A stretch of DNA of 64,000 nt from Pedobacter punctiformis (GTDB lineage Bacteria > Bacteroidota > Bacteroidia > Sphingobacteriales > Sphingobacteriaceae), in the NCBI RefSeq assembly GCF_027213715.1, contig NZ_JAPWGM010000003.1, positions 434,001 to 498,000 on the forward strand, read 5' to 3'. Shown here piece after piece: positions 1 through 8,314 of this stretch. The translations under genes were made by a program, and so were the position numbers. The notes beneath the pieces were generated by a model that ran no database searches, was not told where the DNA came from, and saw only the letters and a program-made list of their open reading frames with translations. Each line of letters begins with the position of its first letter. Position 1 is the first letter of the stretch.

Positions 1-55
1 CTGGTGGACAATTTGAGTTTATTAGAAAGTAATTTTGCTATTTTTGCATTTCTTC

Positions 56-121
56 CTGTCATCCCGGAGCATGATAGATCTGTTTAATAATTTTCAGATC
101 ATTTCCTGACCGGCATTACAG
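56..121. repeat. Imperfect inverted repeat upstream of cca
   Basis: Two arms of about 27 nt face each other across a short AT spacer. The left arm begins CTGTCATCCCGG and ends GATCTG; the reverse complement of the right arm begins CTGTAATGCCGG and ends GATCTG. The layout (TGTCAT at the outer edges, GATCT or CATCT at the inner edges) matches the repeats near 41.0 kb and 59.7-60.6 kb, so this looks like a decayed member of that family. It ends 15 nt before the cca start codon and would form a hairpin in any transcript entering cca. Confidence 0.5.
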
Positions 122-136
122 TGTATTTTTAAACTC

Positions 137-1543
137 ATGCAGCAACACCTACAAAATCCAATATTTAAAACCTTATCGGCTATTGCTGATAAAACGGGAA
201 CAGAAGCATACGTAATCGGCGGTTTTGTACGCGATTTGTTTTTAAAACGTCCCTCAAAAGATATTGACGTAGTTGTTGTAGGCAGCGGAATTGAATATGC
301 AGAGGCTGTAGGCAGAAAACTCCATTCGAAAGTTGCCGTATTTAAAAGTTTCGGTACCGCAAATATTAAATACCATGATCTGGAAGTTGAATTTGTTGGA
401 GCCAGAAAAGAATCTTACCGGGCCGATTCCCGTAAACCCATTGTAGAAGACGGTACTTTACAAGACGATCAGTTAAGAAGAGATTTTACCATCAATGCCC
501 TGGCTATTAATTTAAATGCAGCAAATTTTGGCGAATTATTGGATCCTTTTAATGGGATTGAAGATTTAGAAAACAAACTCATCCGTACACCGCTTGATCC
601 TGAAATTACATTTTCTGATGATCCCCTGAGGATGATGAGGGCCATCCGCTTTGCTTCACAACTTAATTTCAATATTGATCCGGCAGCTATTCATGCCATA
701 AAACTTCAAAAACAGCGTATTGGCATTGTTTCTAAAGAAAGAATAACCGATGAACTGAATAAAATCGTTTTATCGCCCAAACCTTCGGTTGGTTTCAAAC
801 ATTTATTTGATACAGGCTTACTGCACATTATTTTTCCACAAATGGCGCAGCTTTATGGGGTAGAAATTATAAAAGGCAAAGGTCATAAAGATAATTTTTA
901 CCACACACTGGAGGTTTTAGATAACATTTGTGCAGATACGGATGATTTATGGTTGCGATGGGCTGCTATTTTACACGATATTGCCAAACCGGCTACCAAA
1001 CGTTTTGAAGAAGGTCATGGCTGGACTTTTCACGGTCACGAAGATAAAGGGGCTAGAATGGTGCCTAAAATTTTTGCACAATTAAAGTTACCGCTTAATG
1101 AAAAAATGAAATATGTTCAGAAGTTGGTACAACTGCATTTAAGGCCAATTGTTTTGGCTCAGGACGTGGTAACAGACTCGGCAGTAAGACGTTTACTTTT
1201 TGATGCAGGCGAGGAAATTGAAAGTTTGATGACGCTTTGCAATGCCGATGTAACCACCAAAAACGAATACAAAAAAACAAAATACCGGAATAACTTTGAA
1301 TTGGTTAAACAAAAGCTGAAAGATGTGGAGGAAAGAGATAAAATCCGCAACTGGCAGCCTCCTATTTCCGGAAACGATATTATGGAAACTTTCGGCCTGG
1401 AGGCAGGCAAAGAAGTTGGCTTGATTAAAAATGCCATCAGAGAGGCGATATTGGAAGGCGAAATTACCAATGACTATACCGAAGCATTTAATTTTATGCT
1501 AAATCAGGCAAAACAAATGGGTTTAAATCCTGTTAATAAATAA
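137..1543 (+). CDS. cca: CCA tRNA nucleotidyltransferase / poly(A) polymerase family protein with HD domain
   Basis: Adds or repairs the 3' CCA end of tRNA in the cytoplasm. The nucleotidyltransferase core is at the N-terminus: GGFVRD at residues 28-33, the metal-binding pair in DIDVV at 42-46, and RRDFTINA at 114-121, which is typical of class II CCA enzymes and poly(A) polymerases. A C-terminal HD domain has its HD pair at 280-281, followed by further conserved His residues. The 468 aa length suits the Bacteroidota CCA-HD type. None of the tRNA genes whose 3' ends were read in this window encodes a full CCA, which fits a need for this enzyme. A poly(A) polymerase role cannot be excluded from sequence alone, because the families overlap. 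Confidence 0.93.
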   Translation: MQQHLQNPIFKTLSAIADKTGTEAYVIGGFVRDLFLKRPSKDIDVVVVGSGIEYAEAVGRKLHSKVAVFKSFGTANIKYHDLEVEFVGARKESYRADSRKPIVEDGTLQDDQLRRDFTINALAINLNAANFGELLDPFNGIEDLENKLIRTPLDPEITFSDDPLRMMRAIRFASQLNFNIDPAAIHAIKLQKQRIGIVSKERITDELNKIVLSPKPSVGFKHLFDTGLLHIIFPQMAQLYGVEIIKGKGHKDNFYHTLEVLDNICADTDDLWLRWAAILHDIAKPATKRFEEGHGWTFHGHEDKGARMVPKIFAQLKLPLNEKMKYVQKLVQLHLRPIVLAQDVVTDSAVRRLLFDAGEEIESLMTLCNADVTTKNEYKKTKYRNNFELVKQKLKDVEERDKIRNWQPPISGNDIMETFGLEAGKEVGLIKNAIREAILEGEITNDYTEAFNFMLNQAKQMGLNPVNK

Positions 1544-1651
1544 TTTAACAGAAAATAATTAGTTGAATAGCAAAACAAAGAGCTTTTTGTGACATTCTCC
1601 GCTTTGTGGTAATGTAAATTAACTTTATTTTTACGGTTCCAAAATACAATA

Positions 1652-2296
1652 ATGGCTATTTATAAATTTAAAATTACTTTCGAGGATTTTGATGATGTTG
1701 TGAGAGAGATCGACATTAAATCAAACCAAACGTTTGAGGATCTGCACAAGGCTATTCATAAGTCTACAGGTTACAATGCGGAGAAACCCTCGTCATTTTA
1801 TGTGAGCACGGATAACTGGTTAAAAGGGGATGAAATTGCCTATTTGCCAAGTGAAAGGAAGAAAGATCGTGTAGTTTTAATGGAGAACTCTAAATTAAGC
1901 GGTTTTATAGAAGACCCTCATCAAAAGTTCTACTACATTTATAATTTCGATCGTCCTTACGATTTCCATGTTGAACTGATCAAGATCATTTTAGATGCCG
2001 ATCCTCATATTGAATATCCTTTTTTAGCTAAAAGTACCGGAGAAGCCCCAAAAATTATGGAGCAAAATGGTCCTCAGGCTGTAGATCCACGTGGAGCAGC
2101 AGCAAGCAGCGAATTTGATTTCTTAAATGAAATGAACTTTGTTCCCGAAGATACTGATGAACTGGAAGCTATGGGCGAAATGGGCATCAATGAACAGGAA
2201 AGAGATGAAGACGATGAAAGTGAAGACGACGAATTTGGAGATGAGTTTTCTGAAAACGAGGGCTATGAAGACGATAGTCAAAAAGATGATTATTAA
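1652..2296 (+). CDS. PRiA4b ORF-3-like (IS1096 passenger TnpR-like) domain protein with acidic tail
   Basis: A 214 aa soluble protein. Residues 1 to about 130 resemble the plasmid pRiA4b ORF-3 fold, with an N-terminal beta strand, a central tyrosine/aromatic segment (FYYIYNFDRPYDFHVEL) and an ILDADPH motif. The last 50 residues are almost entirely Asp, Glu and Ser, a low-complexity acidic tail. No catalytic motif is visible and the molecular role is unknown; despite the family name nothing here indicates a transposon. It lies between cca and miaA and ends at a rho-independent terminator before miaA. That neighbourhood suggests, but does not prove, a link to tRNA or general RNA metabolism. Confidence 0.6.
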   Translation: MAIYKFKITFEDFDDVVREIDIKSNQTFEDLHKAIHKSTGYNAEKPSSFYVSTDNWLKGDEIAYLPSERKKDRVVLMENSKLSGFIEDPHQKFYYIYNFDRPYDFHVELIKIILDADPHIEYPFLAKSTGEAPKIMEQNGPQAVDPRGAAASSEFDFLNEMNFVPEDTDELEAMGEMGINEQERDEDDESEDDEFGDEFSENEGYEDDSQKDDY

Positions 2297-2320
2297 GATT
2301 TAACATCCTGAAAATATTTG

Positions 2321-2350
2321 ACTGCCAGCCAAAAACTGGCAGTTTTTTTA
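2321..2350 (+). terminator. Rho-independent terminator
   Basis: A 7-bp perfect stem, CTGCCAG/CTGGCAG, with a CCAAAAA loop is followed at once by a run of seven T. It ends transcription of the PRiA4-like gene. A longer TTG-initiated reading of miaA would start inside this structure, which argues for the downstream ATG. Confidence 0.85.
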
Positions 2351-2362
2351 TATATTAATTAT

Positions 2363-3268
2363 ATGCCATTAAATAAAACCTTAATTGTTGTTGTAGGGCC
2401 CACTGCTATAGGCAAAACGGCTTTGGCCATTGAGCTTGCAAAACATTTTGATACTGAAATCATTTCGGCCGACAGCAGACAATTTTATAAGGAAATGGCC
2501 ATTGGCACGGCCAAGCCGGATACAGAGGAGCTTGCTGCTGCAAAACATCATTTTATAGATTCACATTCTGTTTCTCAACTTTTTAGTACCGGCGATTTTG
2601 AAACCGCAGCACTAAAAACAATTGAAGAAATTTTTAGCAGGCACAATACCGCAGTGATGGTTGGTGGTTCCGGATTATACATCAATGCCGTTGTAAATGG
2701 ATTGGATGAAATGCCTGAAATTGATCTTGCTATCCGCGAAAAACTGAATAAACAATTTGAAACTGAAGGTATCGGTATTATTCAAAAGCAACTGGCTGAA
2801 TATGACCCGGAATACTTTGCTAAAGTAGATCAGCAAAATCCACAAAGAATGATTCGCGGACTGGAAGTGTTCCTTTCTACCGGCCAAAAATTATCTTCCA
2901 TGTTATCGGCAACCAAAAAGGAAAGACCTTTTAACATTATTAAAATTGGCTTAAATACCGATAGGGCTGTTTTATATGGCCGCATTAACTCGAGGGTAGA
3001 TAAAATGATGGAAATGGGGCTGTTGGAAGAGGTAAAATCACTTCTGCCCTACCGAATGTACAATGCATTAAATACGGTGGGCTACGCAGAATTATTTGAT
3101 TATGTAGACGGAAAGGTGAACTTAGAAGATGCAATTTCAGCAATTAAGCAAAATACGCGTCGCTTTGCTAAACGACAGTTAACCTGGTTTAGACGGGATG
3201 AAGAAATAAAATGGTTTGAACCACATGAGATTAAGGAAGTAACAGATTTTATAGATTCAAAAATATAA
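2363..3268 (+). CDS. miaA: tRNA dimethylallyltransferase
   Basis: Transfers a dimethylallyl group to N6 of A37 in tRNAs that read U-starting codons. The P-loop GPTAIGKT is at residues 12-19, followed by the family motif SADSRQFY and the segment GTAKP; the ARRQLTWF-type region near the C-terminus appears as FAKRQLTWFRRD. I chose the ATG at 2363, giving 301 aa, over an upstream TTG because the upstream frame runs through the preceding terminator. Length and motif order are ordinary for MiaA. Together with cca nearby it forms a small tRNA maturation neighbourhood. Confidence 0.96.
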   Translation: MPLNKTLIVVVGPTAIGKTALAIELAKHFDTEIISADSRQFYKEMAIGTAKPDTEELAAAKHHFIDSHSVSQLFSTGDFETAALKTIEEIFSRHNTAVMVGGSGLYINAVVNGLDEMPEIDLAIREKLNKQFETEGIGIIQKQLAEYDPEYFAKVDQQNPQRMIRGLEVFLSTGQKLSSMLSATKKERPFNIIKIGLNTDRAVLYGRINSRVDKMMEMGLLEEVKSLLPYRMYNALNTVGYAELFDYVDGKVNLEDAISAIKQNTRRFAKRQLTWFRRDEEIKWFEPHEIKEVTDFIDSKI

Positions 3269-3286
3269 CTCAGAATGCCTGTAAAT

Positions 3287-3320
3287 GAAAAAAGGTCTGC
3301 CAAATGGCAGACCTTTTTTC
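3287..3320. terminator. Bidirectional terminator between miaA and the GDSL lipoprotein
   Basis: The stem AAAAGGTCTGCC / GGCAGACCTTTT encloses a 4-nt AAAT loop, with A-runs on the left and T-runs on the right. It can serve the two convergent genes that flank it. Confidence 0.9.
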
Positions 3321-3334
3321 ATTAAAATAAATAA

Positions 3335-4621
3335 TTAATTAGGAAACTTAGTTCCTCTGTATTGTGAAATATCAACAACAGGAATGGTTGAGCCATATTT
3401 ATTGTTAATTGCATCAATAAATAAGTTTGCCATAGCTGCATTTCCTCTAGGTGTTAAGTGTACGCCATCTAAAGAGAAAGCCCCACCCTGAATAAATCTT
3501 GCATCGATAGCAATGCCATTAAGTACCACACCAGCTTTAACCTGATTAAGGAATGTATAAGCATCGGCTACTGCAAGGCCTTTAGTATTGGCTAAAGATT
3601 TAATGGTACTGTTATAACTTAATACATAATCTTTTACTTTAATTACTTCATCTTTATCTAAAACCCATTTACTTTCAACAGGATTTGCCGGATGGAAACC
3701 ATAAGGTGCACCAGCAGCATTTGGTTTGCCCAATAAAAGCGGAGCCGCAGTTTGAAAAGATAATGTAAATAAATCTGCAGCAGTCGCAACTCTTGGTCCG
3801 GTTGCAGTTTGAATATAAATTGATGTAGTTAAAGGTAATTTAGCACCTGTTAATATTGCGGGAATAGTAACCGTATTGAAAAAAGGAATTGCGGTTACAT
3901 CAGGAATTGTTGCAACTATCCCTTTTTGACCACCTGCCGTAAGAATATTCAGCATGTTTGAATACAAAAACGAGAAAGTAGCTTTATCTGTTAGTACGTT
4001 TGTTGCATCAGTGGTTACGCCACCATTAGTTGCATAACCTAAAACGTCGTTATTACCCAACCATAAAGAGAAAAATGTATGGTTTTTGCCTTGTATAAAT
4101 TGCGAATAGTTAGTTTTACCAACTTGAGCATCTGGCAATAAACGATCAAAGTAAACATTTGCTGCACTAAAAGTAAAAGTTGGATCAAATGCTAAATCCA
4201 AACGCATTCCTGGAATACCCAAGTTCTGGATCTCTGCGCCTGTATATTTAGCAAGCTTTCCTGTCGGTAAATAGGCAGTGCCTGCTACAGGAGTTATGGT
4301 TGGTACACCATTAACTAAAGCTGTTAATTGTAAATAACCCGAGCCACTGGCCTGTGCATCTGTAAAAAATGGCGAAGTGAAACTTCCACCACCAACAGTT
4401 TTCATTTTATCGGCAATCAAATTAGGAAATGCTACTTTTTGTCCTTCAAGGTATAAACCGTTATCGGCATAACCCGAAGTAAGCGAGTTACCTACTGCAA
4501 TGTATTTAGAAAAATTTGCCTGTCCGGCAGTGGTTCCTGCCGCTGACTCAATTTCAGGTTTACAAGCTGCTGCAAATAGTATGGTAGCAGCAATTAAACT
4601 ATTAAATATATATTTTTTCAT
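3335..4621 (-). CDS. SGNH/GDSL-family hydrolase-like lipoprotein
   Basis: A predicted lipoprotein of 428 aa, with lipobox Cys20 in AAAC followed by Lys. The SGNH block I motif GNSLTSG (residues 44-50) carries the nucleophile Ser; NLGIPGMR is a likely oxyanion Gly block, WLGNNDVLG gives the Asn block, and DGVHLTPRG near the C-terminus supplies the Asp and His. It is therefore probably an active esterase or lipase; the substrate is unknown. The ATG at 4621 was chosen because it starts a proper signal peptide. The stop of the upstream fadL-like gene lies only 11 nt before it and forms part of TAGGAGAG, so the pair is probably co-transcribed and coupled. Together they suggest uptake and hydrolysis of a lipidic or hydrophobic ester. 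Confidence 0.82.
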   Translation of the reverse strand: MKKYIFNSLIAATILFAAACKPEIESAAGTTAGQANFSKYIAVGNSLTSGYADNGLYLEGQKVAFPNLIADKMKTVGGGSFTSPFFTDAQASGSGYLQLTALVNGVPTITPVAGTAYLPTGKLAKYTGAEIQNLGIPGMRLDLAFDPTFTFSAANVYFDRLLPDAQVGKTNYSQFIQGKNHTFFSLWLGNNDVLGYATNGGVTTDATNVLTDKATFSFLYSNMLNILTAGGQKGIVATIPDVTAIPFFNTVTIPAILTGAKLPLTTSIYIQTATGPRVATAADLFTLSFQTAAPLLLGKPNAAGAPYGFHPANPVESKWVLDKDEVIKVKDYVLSYNSTIKSLANTKGLAVADAYTFLNQVKAGVVLNGIAIDARFIQGGAFSLDGVHLTPRGNAAMANLFIDAINNKYGSTIPVVDISQYRGTKFPN

Positions 4622-4632
4622 TTTTAACTCTC

Positions 4633-5859
4633 CTACCATTTATATGTTAACGAAATACCTGGTGCATAAACTAACGTTTTGAATGTACCATCTAAACCAG
4701 TTTCAAGATTTTTCTGTGTGCGTGATTTTACATCTTCGAAAAAGAATGATGCATTTACTTCAAATTTAGAAGTGAAAGAATAACCTGCGCCAACACTTAA
4801 AATGTAACGATCAGCATCCGGAGCCTCAGGGGTTACGTATCCATCCTGTACAGGAGAAAAAGCATAACCAACACCTGCTCTTACCGCAAATTTATCTGAT
4901 GCCTGATGATTTATACCCAATTTAAATGAAGATCCATCACGGTAATTACGTGGTGATTTTGTATCTGGCAAACCACCCGGAGGGTTTGTTGCATAATCAA
5001 ATGCCAGCTCTTTATAAACGTGCCATTGTACCCAGCTTGCATCAAAAGCTAACTTAGTGCTTTTCGATAATGGAATACCAATACCCAATGAAGTAGTCGC
5101 TGGTAAAGGTAACTCAGCATTAAATGTATTTCCCGTAGGGAATGCACCTCTTAAAGATGCAGGAACATCAAAGTTCGCTTCGCCACCATCCAGTTTGGTG
5201 ACCACTTTAGATTTGTGTGTAATGGCAAAAGTAACATCGCTTAAGGTTTTAATATAAATCCCTGCATTCCAGCCGTAGCCCTTACCTGTTCCTTTTAACT
5301 GAGCCGAAGCTGATCTTCCATCCGGAAAATCATAAGGTATTGCTTTTTGAAGGTCAACCTCGCCATGGTTATATACAAAACCCGCTCCTATACCAATCGC
5401 ATCCGTAATTTTAACGCTGATGGTTGGTTGAAAATAAATGGCTTTAAGATTTAAGGAAGTTAATGAGTATTTACCAGACCAGCTATCTCCCCAATCTACC
5501 AAACCTCCGAATGGGGTATAAACACCTAAGCCTAATTTCCACTTACCTGATTTTGGCCCCCAAACAGCATAAAATTCGAAAGGAGGTGCTATCTTATTCT
5601 TTACATTCTCTGTAACATTAGAGCCTGAAAGTTGAAATGCTGACTTGAATAATAATGGATTTACCCCACCCGAAATGGAATTCTTTTCGAGGAATGAAAC
5701 AGCTCCCGGATTGAAAAATACAGACGCCTCGTCTAATGCTAATGCTGACCCGGCTCCGGCCATACCAATTTGCTTTTGTCCCTGCAGGTTAACTTGAAAA
5801 CCTTGTCCAAATACCCATAAAGGAGCTGCAAGTATTACGCTTAATAAAATTTTTTTCAT
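4633..5859 (-). CDS. OmpP1/FadL/TodX-family outer-membrane transporter
   Basis: A 408 aa beta-barrel protein with an N-terminal signal peptide. The conserved N-terminal segment GAGSALALDEASVFFNPG has the Asn-Pro-Gly of the FadL family, and the mature chain shows alternating aromatic/Gly strand patterns and ends in a Tyr-Lys-Trp strand. FadL proteins let hydrophobic molecules such as long-chain fatty acids pass the outer membrane. It is the first gene of a two-gene unit with the GDSL lipoprotein. Upstream lies a good Bacteroidota promoter (TTG-N20-TATATTTG). The actual ligand cannot be read from the sequence. Confidence 0.9.
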   Translation of the reverse strand: MKKILLSVILAAPLWVFGQGFQVNLQGQKQIGMAGAGSALALDEASVFFNPGAVSFLEKNSISGGVNPLLFKSAFQLSGSNVTENVKNKIAPPFEFYAVWGPKSGKWKLGLGVYTPFGGLVDWGDSWSGKYSLTSLNLKAIYFQPTISVKITDAIGIGAGFVYNHGEVDLQKAIPYDFPDGRSASAQLKGTGKGYGWNAGIYIKTLSDVTFAITHKSKVVTKLDGGEANFDVPASLRGAFPTGNTFNAELPLPATTSLGIGIPLSKSTKLAFDASWVQWHVYKELAFDYATNPPGGLPDTKSPRNYRDGSSFKLGINHQASDKFAVRAGVGYAFSPVQDGYVTPEAPDADRYILSVGAGYSFTSKFEVNASFFFEDVKSRTQKNLETGLDGTFKTLVYAPGISLTYKW

Positions 5860-5878
5860 GCTTATAAATGGTTATACA

Positions 5879-5909
5879 CAAATATATATTATGCTAACAT
5901 AGCAAACAA
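5879..5909 (-). promoter_or_regulatory. Promoter for the fadL-like/GDSL operon
   Basis: On the minus strand a TTG (5909-5907) is separated by 20 nt from TATATTTG (5886-5879). This fits the Bacteroidota sigma-ABfr pattern TTG-N17-23-TAnnTTTG and gives a leader of about 15 nt. The rest of the 312-nt gap to 6171 holds the DUF3467 terminator and otherwise AT-rich DNA without a gene. Confidence 0.6.
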
Positions 5910-6086
5910 GTAATTATTTGTTAAATTATGAATTGTTACAATGTTTAACATTTGTATCGATATGCTTATTTAAATGACTTAATAAATAGTAGTTATGCTA
6001 AAAATAAGACCACAATAACATGATCTACAGACACTTACTAAGTATACAATTAAATTTAAGGAAAGTTTTAACTAAAAAGTTAATTT

Positions 6087-6132
6087 GAAAAACATCTTTT
6101 AATCCGGATTTTAGGATTAAGAGATGTTTTTA
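6087..6132 (-). terminator. Terminator downstream of the DUF3467 gene
   Basis: The long stem AACATCT-TTAATCC / GGATTAA-AGATGTT, with an ATTTTA-type loop, is followed on the minus strand by a T-run. It lies 40 nt past the DUF3467 stop codon. Confidence 0.75.
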
Positions 6133-6171
6133 TTACTGAGGAAAGATTAGAAAAGCTGACAGACCATAAAA

Positions 6172-6483
6172 TTATGCCTGCGCAGTTGGTCCACCAAAAC
6201 CCATTGGAAAAGGAGGCTCTTCCTGTGTTTTAATACGGCCGTTTACGCCTTCAAATTTGCTGATGTTATCTTCTAATGCGGATAACAAACGTTTAGCATG
6301 CTCAGGGGTTAAAATAATACGTGATTTTACTTTTGCTTTTGGTACGCCAGGCATTACACGGATAAAATCCAATACAAACTCGGTATTAGAGTGCGTGATA
6401 ATGGCCAGGTTAGAAAAAATTCCTTCTGCAATTTCTTCTGATAATTCTATATTTAATTGATTTTCGTTTTGTTGTTCTTCCAT
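6172..6483 (-). CDS. DUF3467 domain protein
   Basis: A small protein of 103 aa matching the DUF3467 family by its core: NLAIITHSNTEFVLDF, then VRVMPG-like IRVMPG, then SRIILTPEHAKRLLSALEDN. Function is unknown; members are small cytoplasmic proteins. The tail is rich in Pro and Gly. The ATG at 6483 is preferred to one at 6492 because the -7 box TACTTTTG covers the upstream codon, leaving a predicted transcript start right at or just before 6483. It is followed by its own terminator and so appears monocistronic. Confidence 0.8.
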   Translation of the reverse strand: MEEQQNENQLNIELSEEIAEGIFSNLAIITHSNTEFVLDFIRVMPGVPKAKVKSRIILTPEHAKRLLSALEDNISKFEGVNGRIKTQEEPPFPMGFGGPTAQA

Positions 6484-6489
6484 GATAAT

Positions 6490-6497
6490 CAAAAGTA
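6490..6497 (-). promoter_or_regulatory. -7 box of the DUF3467 gene
   Basis: TACTTTTG on the minus strand is an exact TAnnTTTG match, placed 6 nt before the ATG. No TTG was found at the usual -33 distance. The predicted mRNA would have almost no leader. Confidence 0.5.
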
Positions 6498-6554
6498 AAA
6501 AAATCTTCGGTTATGTATTGGTTAATACTTAAATCTTTGCAAAAAAACTGAATT

Positions 6555-8159
6555 CTATAAACTCTGATTAAAAACATTCAGGGCTTCCTGATCATCGCAG
6601 GTTATAATCAGGGTTTTTAGTTTCTTTTTAAGGTCACTTTTAATTGCAGCATAATTTTTATCCTCAATGATATTTTTTAGTTCCTTAGGGTCTTTCTTTA
6701 AATCATATAATTCCCAGGCTTCTGTACCTTTATAAAACCGAACTAAAACATAATCATCGGTACGGATACCAAAATGCGGTGAGACATAATGCGGCCCCGG
6801 GTATTCGTAATAATGGTAGTAAGCCCCCTCTTTTGACCAGTTCTTTATTTTTGGATTTTCCAGTACAGGTAAAAAGGATTTCCCCTGCATAAAACCTGGC
6901 TTTGCGATACCTGCAAAATCAAGAATGGTTGGTGCCCAATCTACATTGGATATAATTTGATTCAGTTTTTTATCTTTCATTGCCGAAAGTTGGGGTACCC
7001 GAATTATAAATGGCGTACGAAGCGATTCTTCATAGATGAAACGTTTATCAAACCATCCATGTTCGCCCAGGTAAAATCCCTGATCTGAAGCGTAAACAAC
7101 AATGGTGTTTTCACTTAATCCGCTACGGTCGAGATAATCCAATATTTCACCAATATTCCTGTCTAATGATTTTGCCGTAGCATAATAATCTTTCATATAA
7201 CGTTGAAATTTCCATTCTTTCAACTTATTACCGGTTAAATTAAGCTGTTCAAATTCTTTTGAAAGCTTACCATAATAGGTGCGATAGGCTTTACTTTGTA
7301 AACTGTCCATACGCCCATATTCGCCCTGCTGGTAATAACGCATCATTGATTCTTCAATCTCTTTACCTTTAACAGCCGGTTTTGCAGGCTGATTGCGTAC
7401 ATTGACTTTTTCTCCGAAGGGTTGATTAATTTTTAGATCTGTTTTAAGCGTCATCACCTCTCCAACACTCATTAGTTGTTTAGATGCAGCTATTCTACCT
7501 TTATAATCGTCATAAAATGTAGCGGGTAAAGGAAATTTTATGGAATCGTATGCACCAAGATCTTGTAAATCGGGTAGCCACTCTCTATGCGTTGCTTTCT
7601 CTCCCACAACAAGGAAGAAAGGCTTATTTGGATCTCTTTTGTCTAAATAATTTTTTGTCAGCTCTGTAATTACTTCTGTTACATAACCATGATACAATAA
7701 AGTATCATTCATTTGGTTAATAAAATCGGGGTTAAAATAGTGGCCCTGTACAGGCATTACATTCCAATAATCAAAGCCATGTGGTAAACTTCCTAAATGC
7801 CATTTTCCGATCCAGGCAGTTTGATAACCACTTTCGCTCAATATTTGTGGTAAAAACCGCTGATTGGTATCCAACACCCCATCATTAACTTTATAACCAT
7901 TTTTATGGCTGTACTGTCCAGTTATAAATGCTGCCCGGCTAGGGCCACAAATGGCATTGGATACTATTGCATTATTAAACAAGGCCCCAGATTTTGCAAT
8001 CCTGTCTATATTAGGCGTAGTAATTAATTTATTCCCATAAGCACTTATGGCCTGATAAGCATGATCATCGGAGAGTATAAAAATGATATTCGGACGTTTA
8101 TTTTGAGCAAAAGCTACAGTATTCAGGCAAAGAAACAGCAGGATTAAAAAGTTCTTCAT
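6555..8159 (-). CDS. Secreted sulfatase (formylglycine-type)
   Basis: A 534 aa type I sulfatase with a signal peptide. The Cys-type sulfatase signature CGPSR is at residues 71-75 (Cys71 would be oxidised to formylglycine), and the metal ligands DD lie at 31-32 in ILSDDHAYQ. The later active-site block KWHLG and the C-terminal metal site ASDQGFYLGEHGW are present. It would hydrolyse sulfate esters, probably on a sulfated glycan or aryl substrate, in the periplasm or outside. No maturase, SusC/D pair or other polysaccharide gene is adjacent, so it is not part of an evident utilisation locus. The ATG at 8159 was preferred to an upstream TTG. An exact TATATTTG -7 box lies at 8208-8201. Confidence 0.92.
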   Translation of the reverse strand: MKNFLILLFLCLNTVAFAQNKRPNIIFILSDDHAYQAISAYGNKLITTPNIDRIAKSGALFNNAIVSNAICGPSRAAFITGQYSHKNGYKVNDGVLDTNQRFLPQILSESGYQTAWIGKWHLGSLPHGFDYWNVMPVQGHYFNPDFINQMNDTLLYHGYVTEVITELTKNYLDKRDPNKPFFLVVGEKATHREWLPDLQDLGAYDSIKFPLPATFYDDYKGRIAASKQLMSVGEVMTLKTDLKINQPFGEKVNVRNQPAKPAVKGKEIEESMMRYYQQGEYGRMDSLQSKAYRTYYGKLSKEFEQLNLTGNKLKEWKFQRYMKDYYATAKSLDRNIGEILDYLDRSGLSENTIVVYASDQGFYLGEHGWFDKRFIYEESLRTPFIIRVPQLSAMKDKKLNQIISNVDWAPTILDFAGIAKPGFMQGKSFLPVLENPKIKNWSKEGAYYHYYEYPGPHYVSPHFGIRTDDYVLVRFYKGTEAWELYDLKKDPKELKNIIEDKNYAAIKSDLKKKLKTLIITCDDQEALNVFNQSL

Positions 8160-8257
8160 ATTGTTAGAATGATTCAATTAAACTACACGTTGAAACCATA
8201 CAAATATAATTCATTTTACATTGGAGATTTCTATTACCTCTAAATTAGATATAAAAA

Positions 8258-8294
8258 CAAAAAATCCCCCAGAAACTCAGTTCTGGGGGATTTA
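8258..8294 (-). terminator. rpoC terminator
   Basis: The 13-bp stem AAATCCCCCAGAA / TTCTGGGGGATTT with a 6-nt loop is followed on the minus strand by a T-run. It closes the rplK-rplA-rplJ-rplL-rpoB-rpoC cluster. Confidence 0.93.
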
Positions 8295-8314
8295 AATGAT
8301 TAAAAGAAATCTTA

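Noticed and set aside
1652..2296. Insertion sequence passenger gene
   Set aside because: The family name suggests it, but there is no transposase, no terminal repeat, and the gene sits in a stable tRNA-maturation neighbourhood.
2318..2362. TTG-initiated N-terminal extension of miaA
   Set aside because: It would be translated from inside a rho-independent terminator, and the family start matches the ATG at 2363.
6555..8159. Polysaccharide utilisation locus
   Set aside because: A single sulfatase with no SusC/D pair, glycoside hydrolase or regulator next to it.
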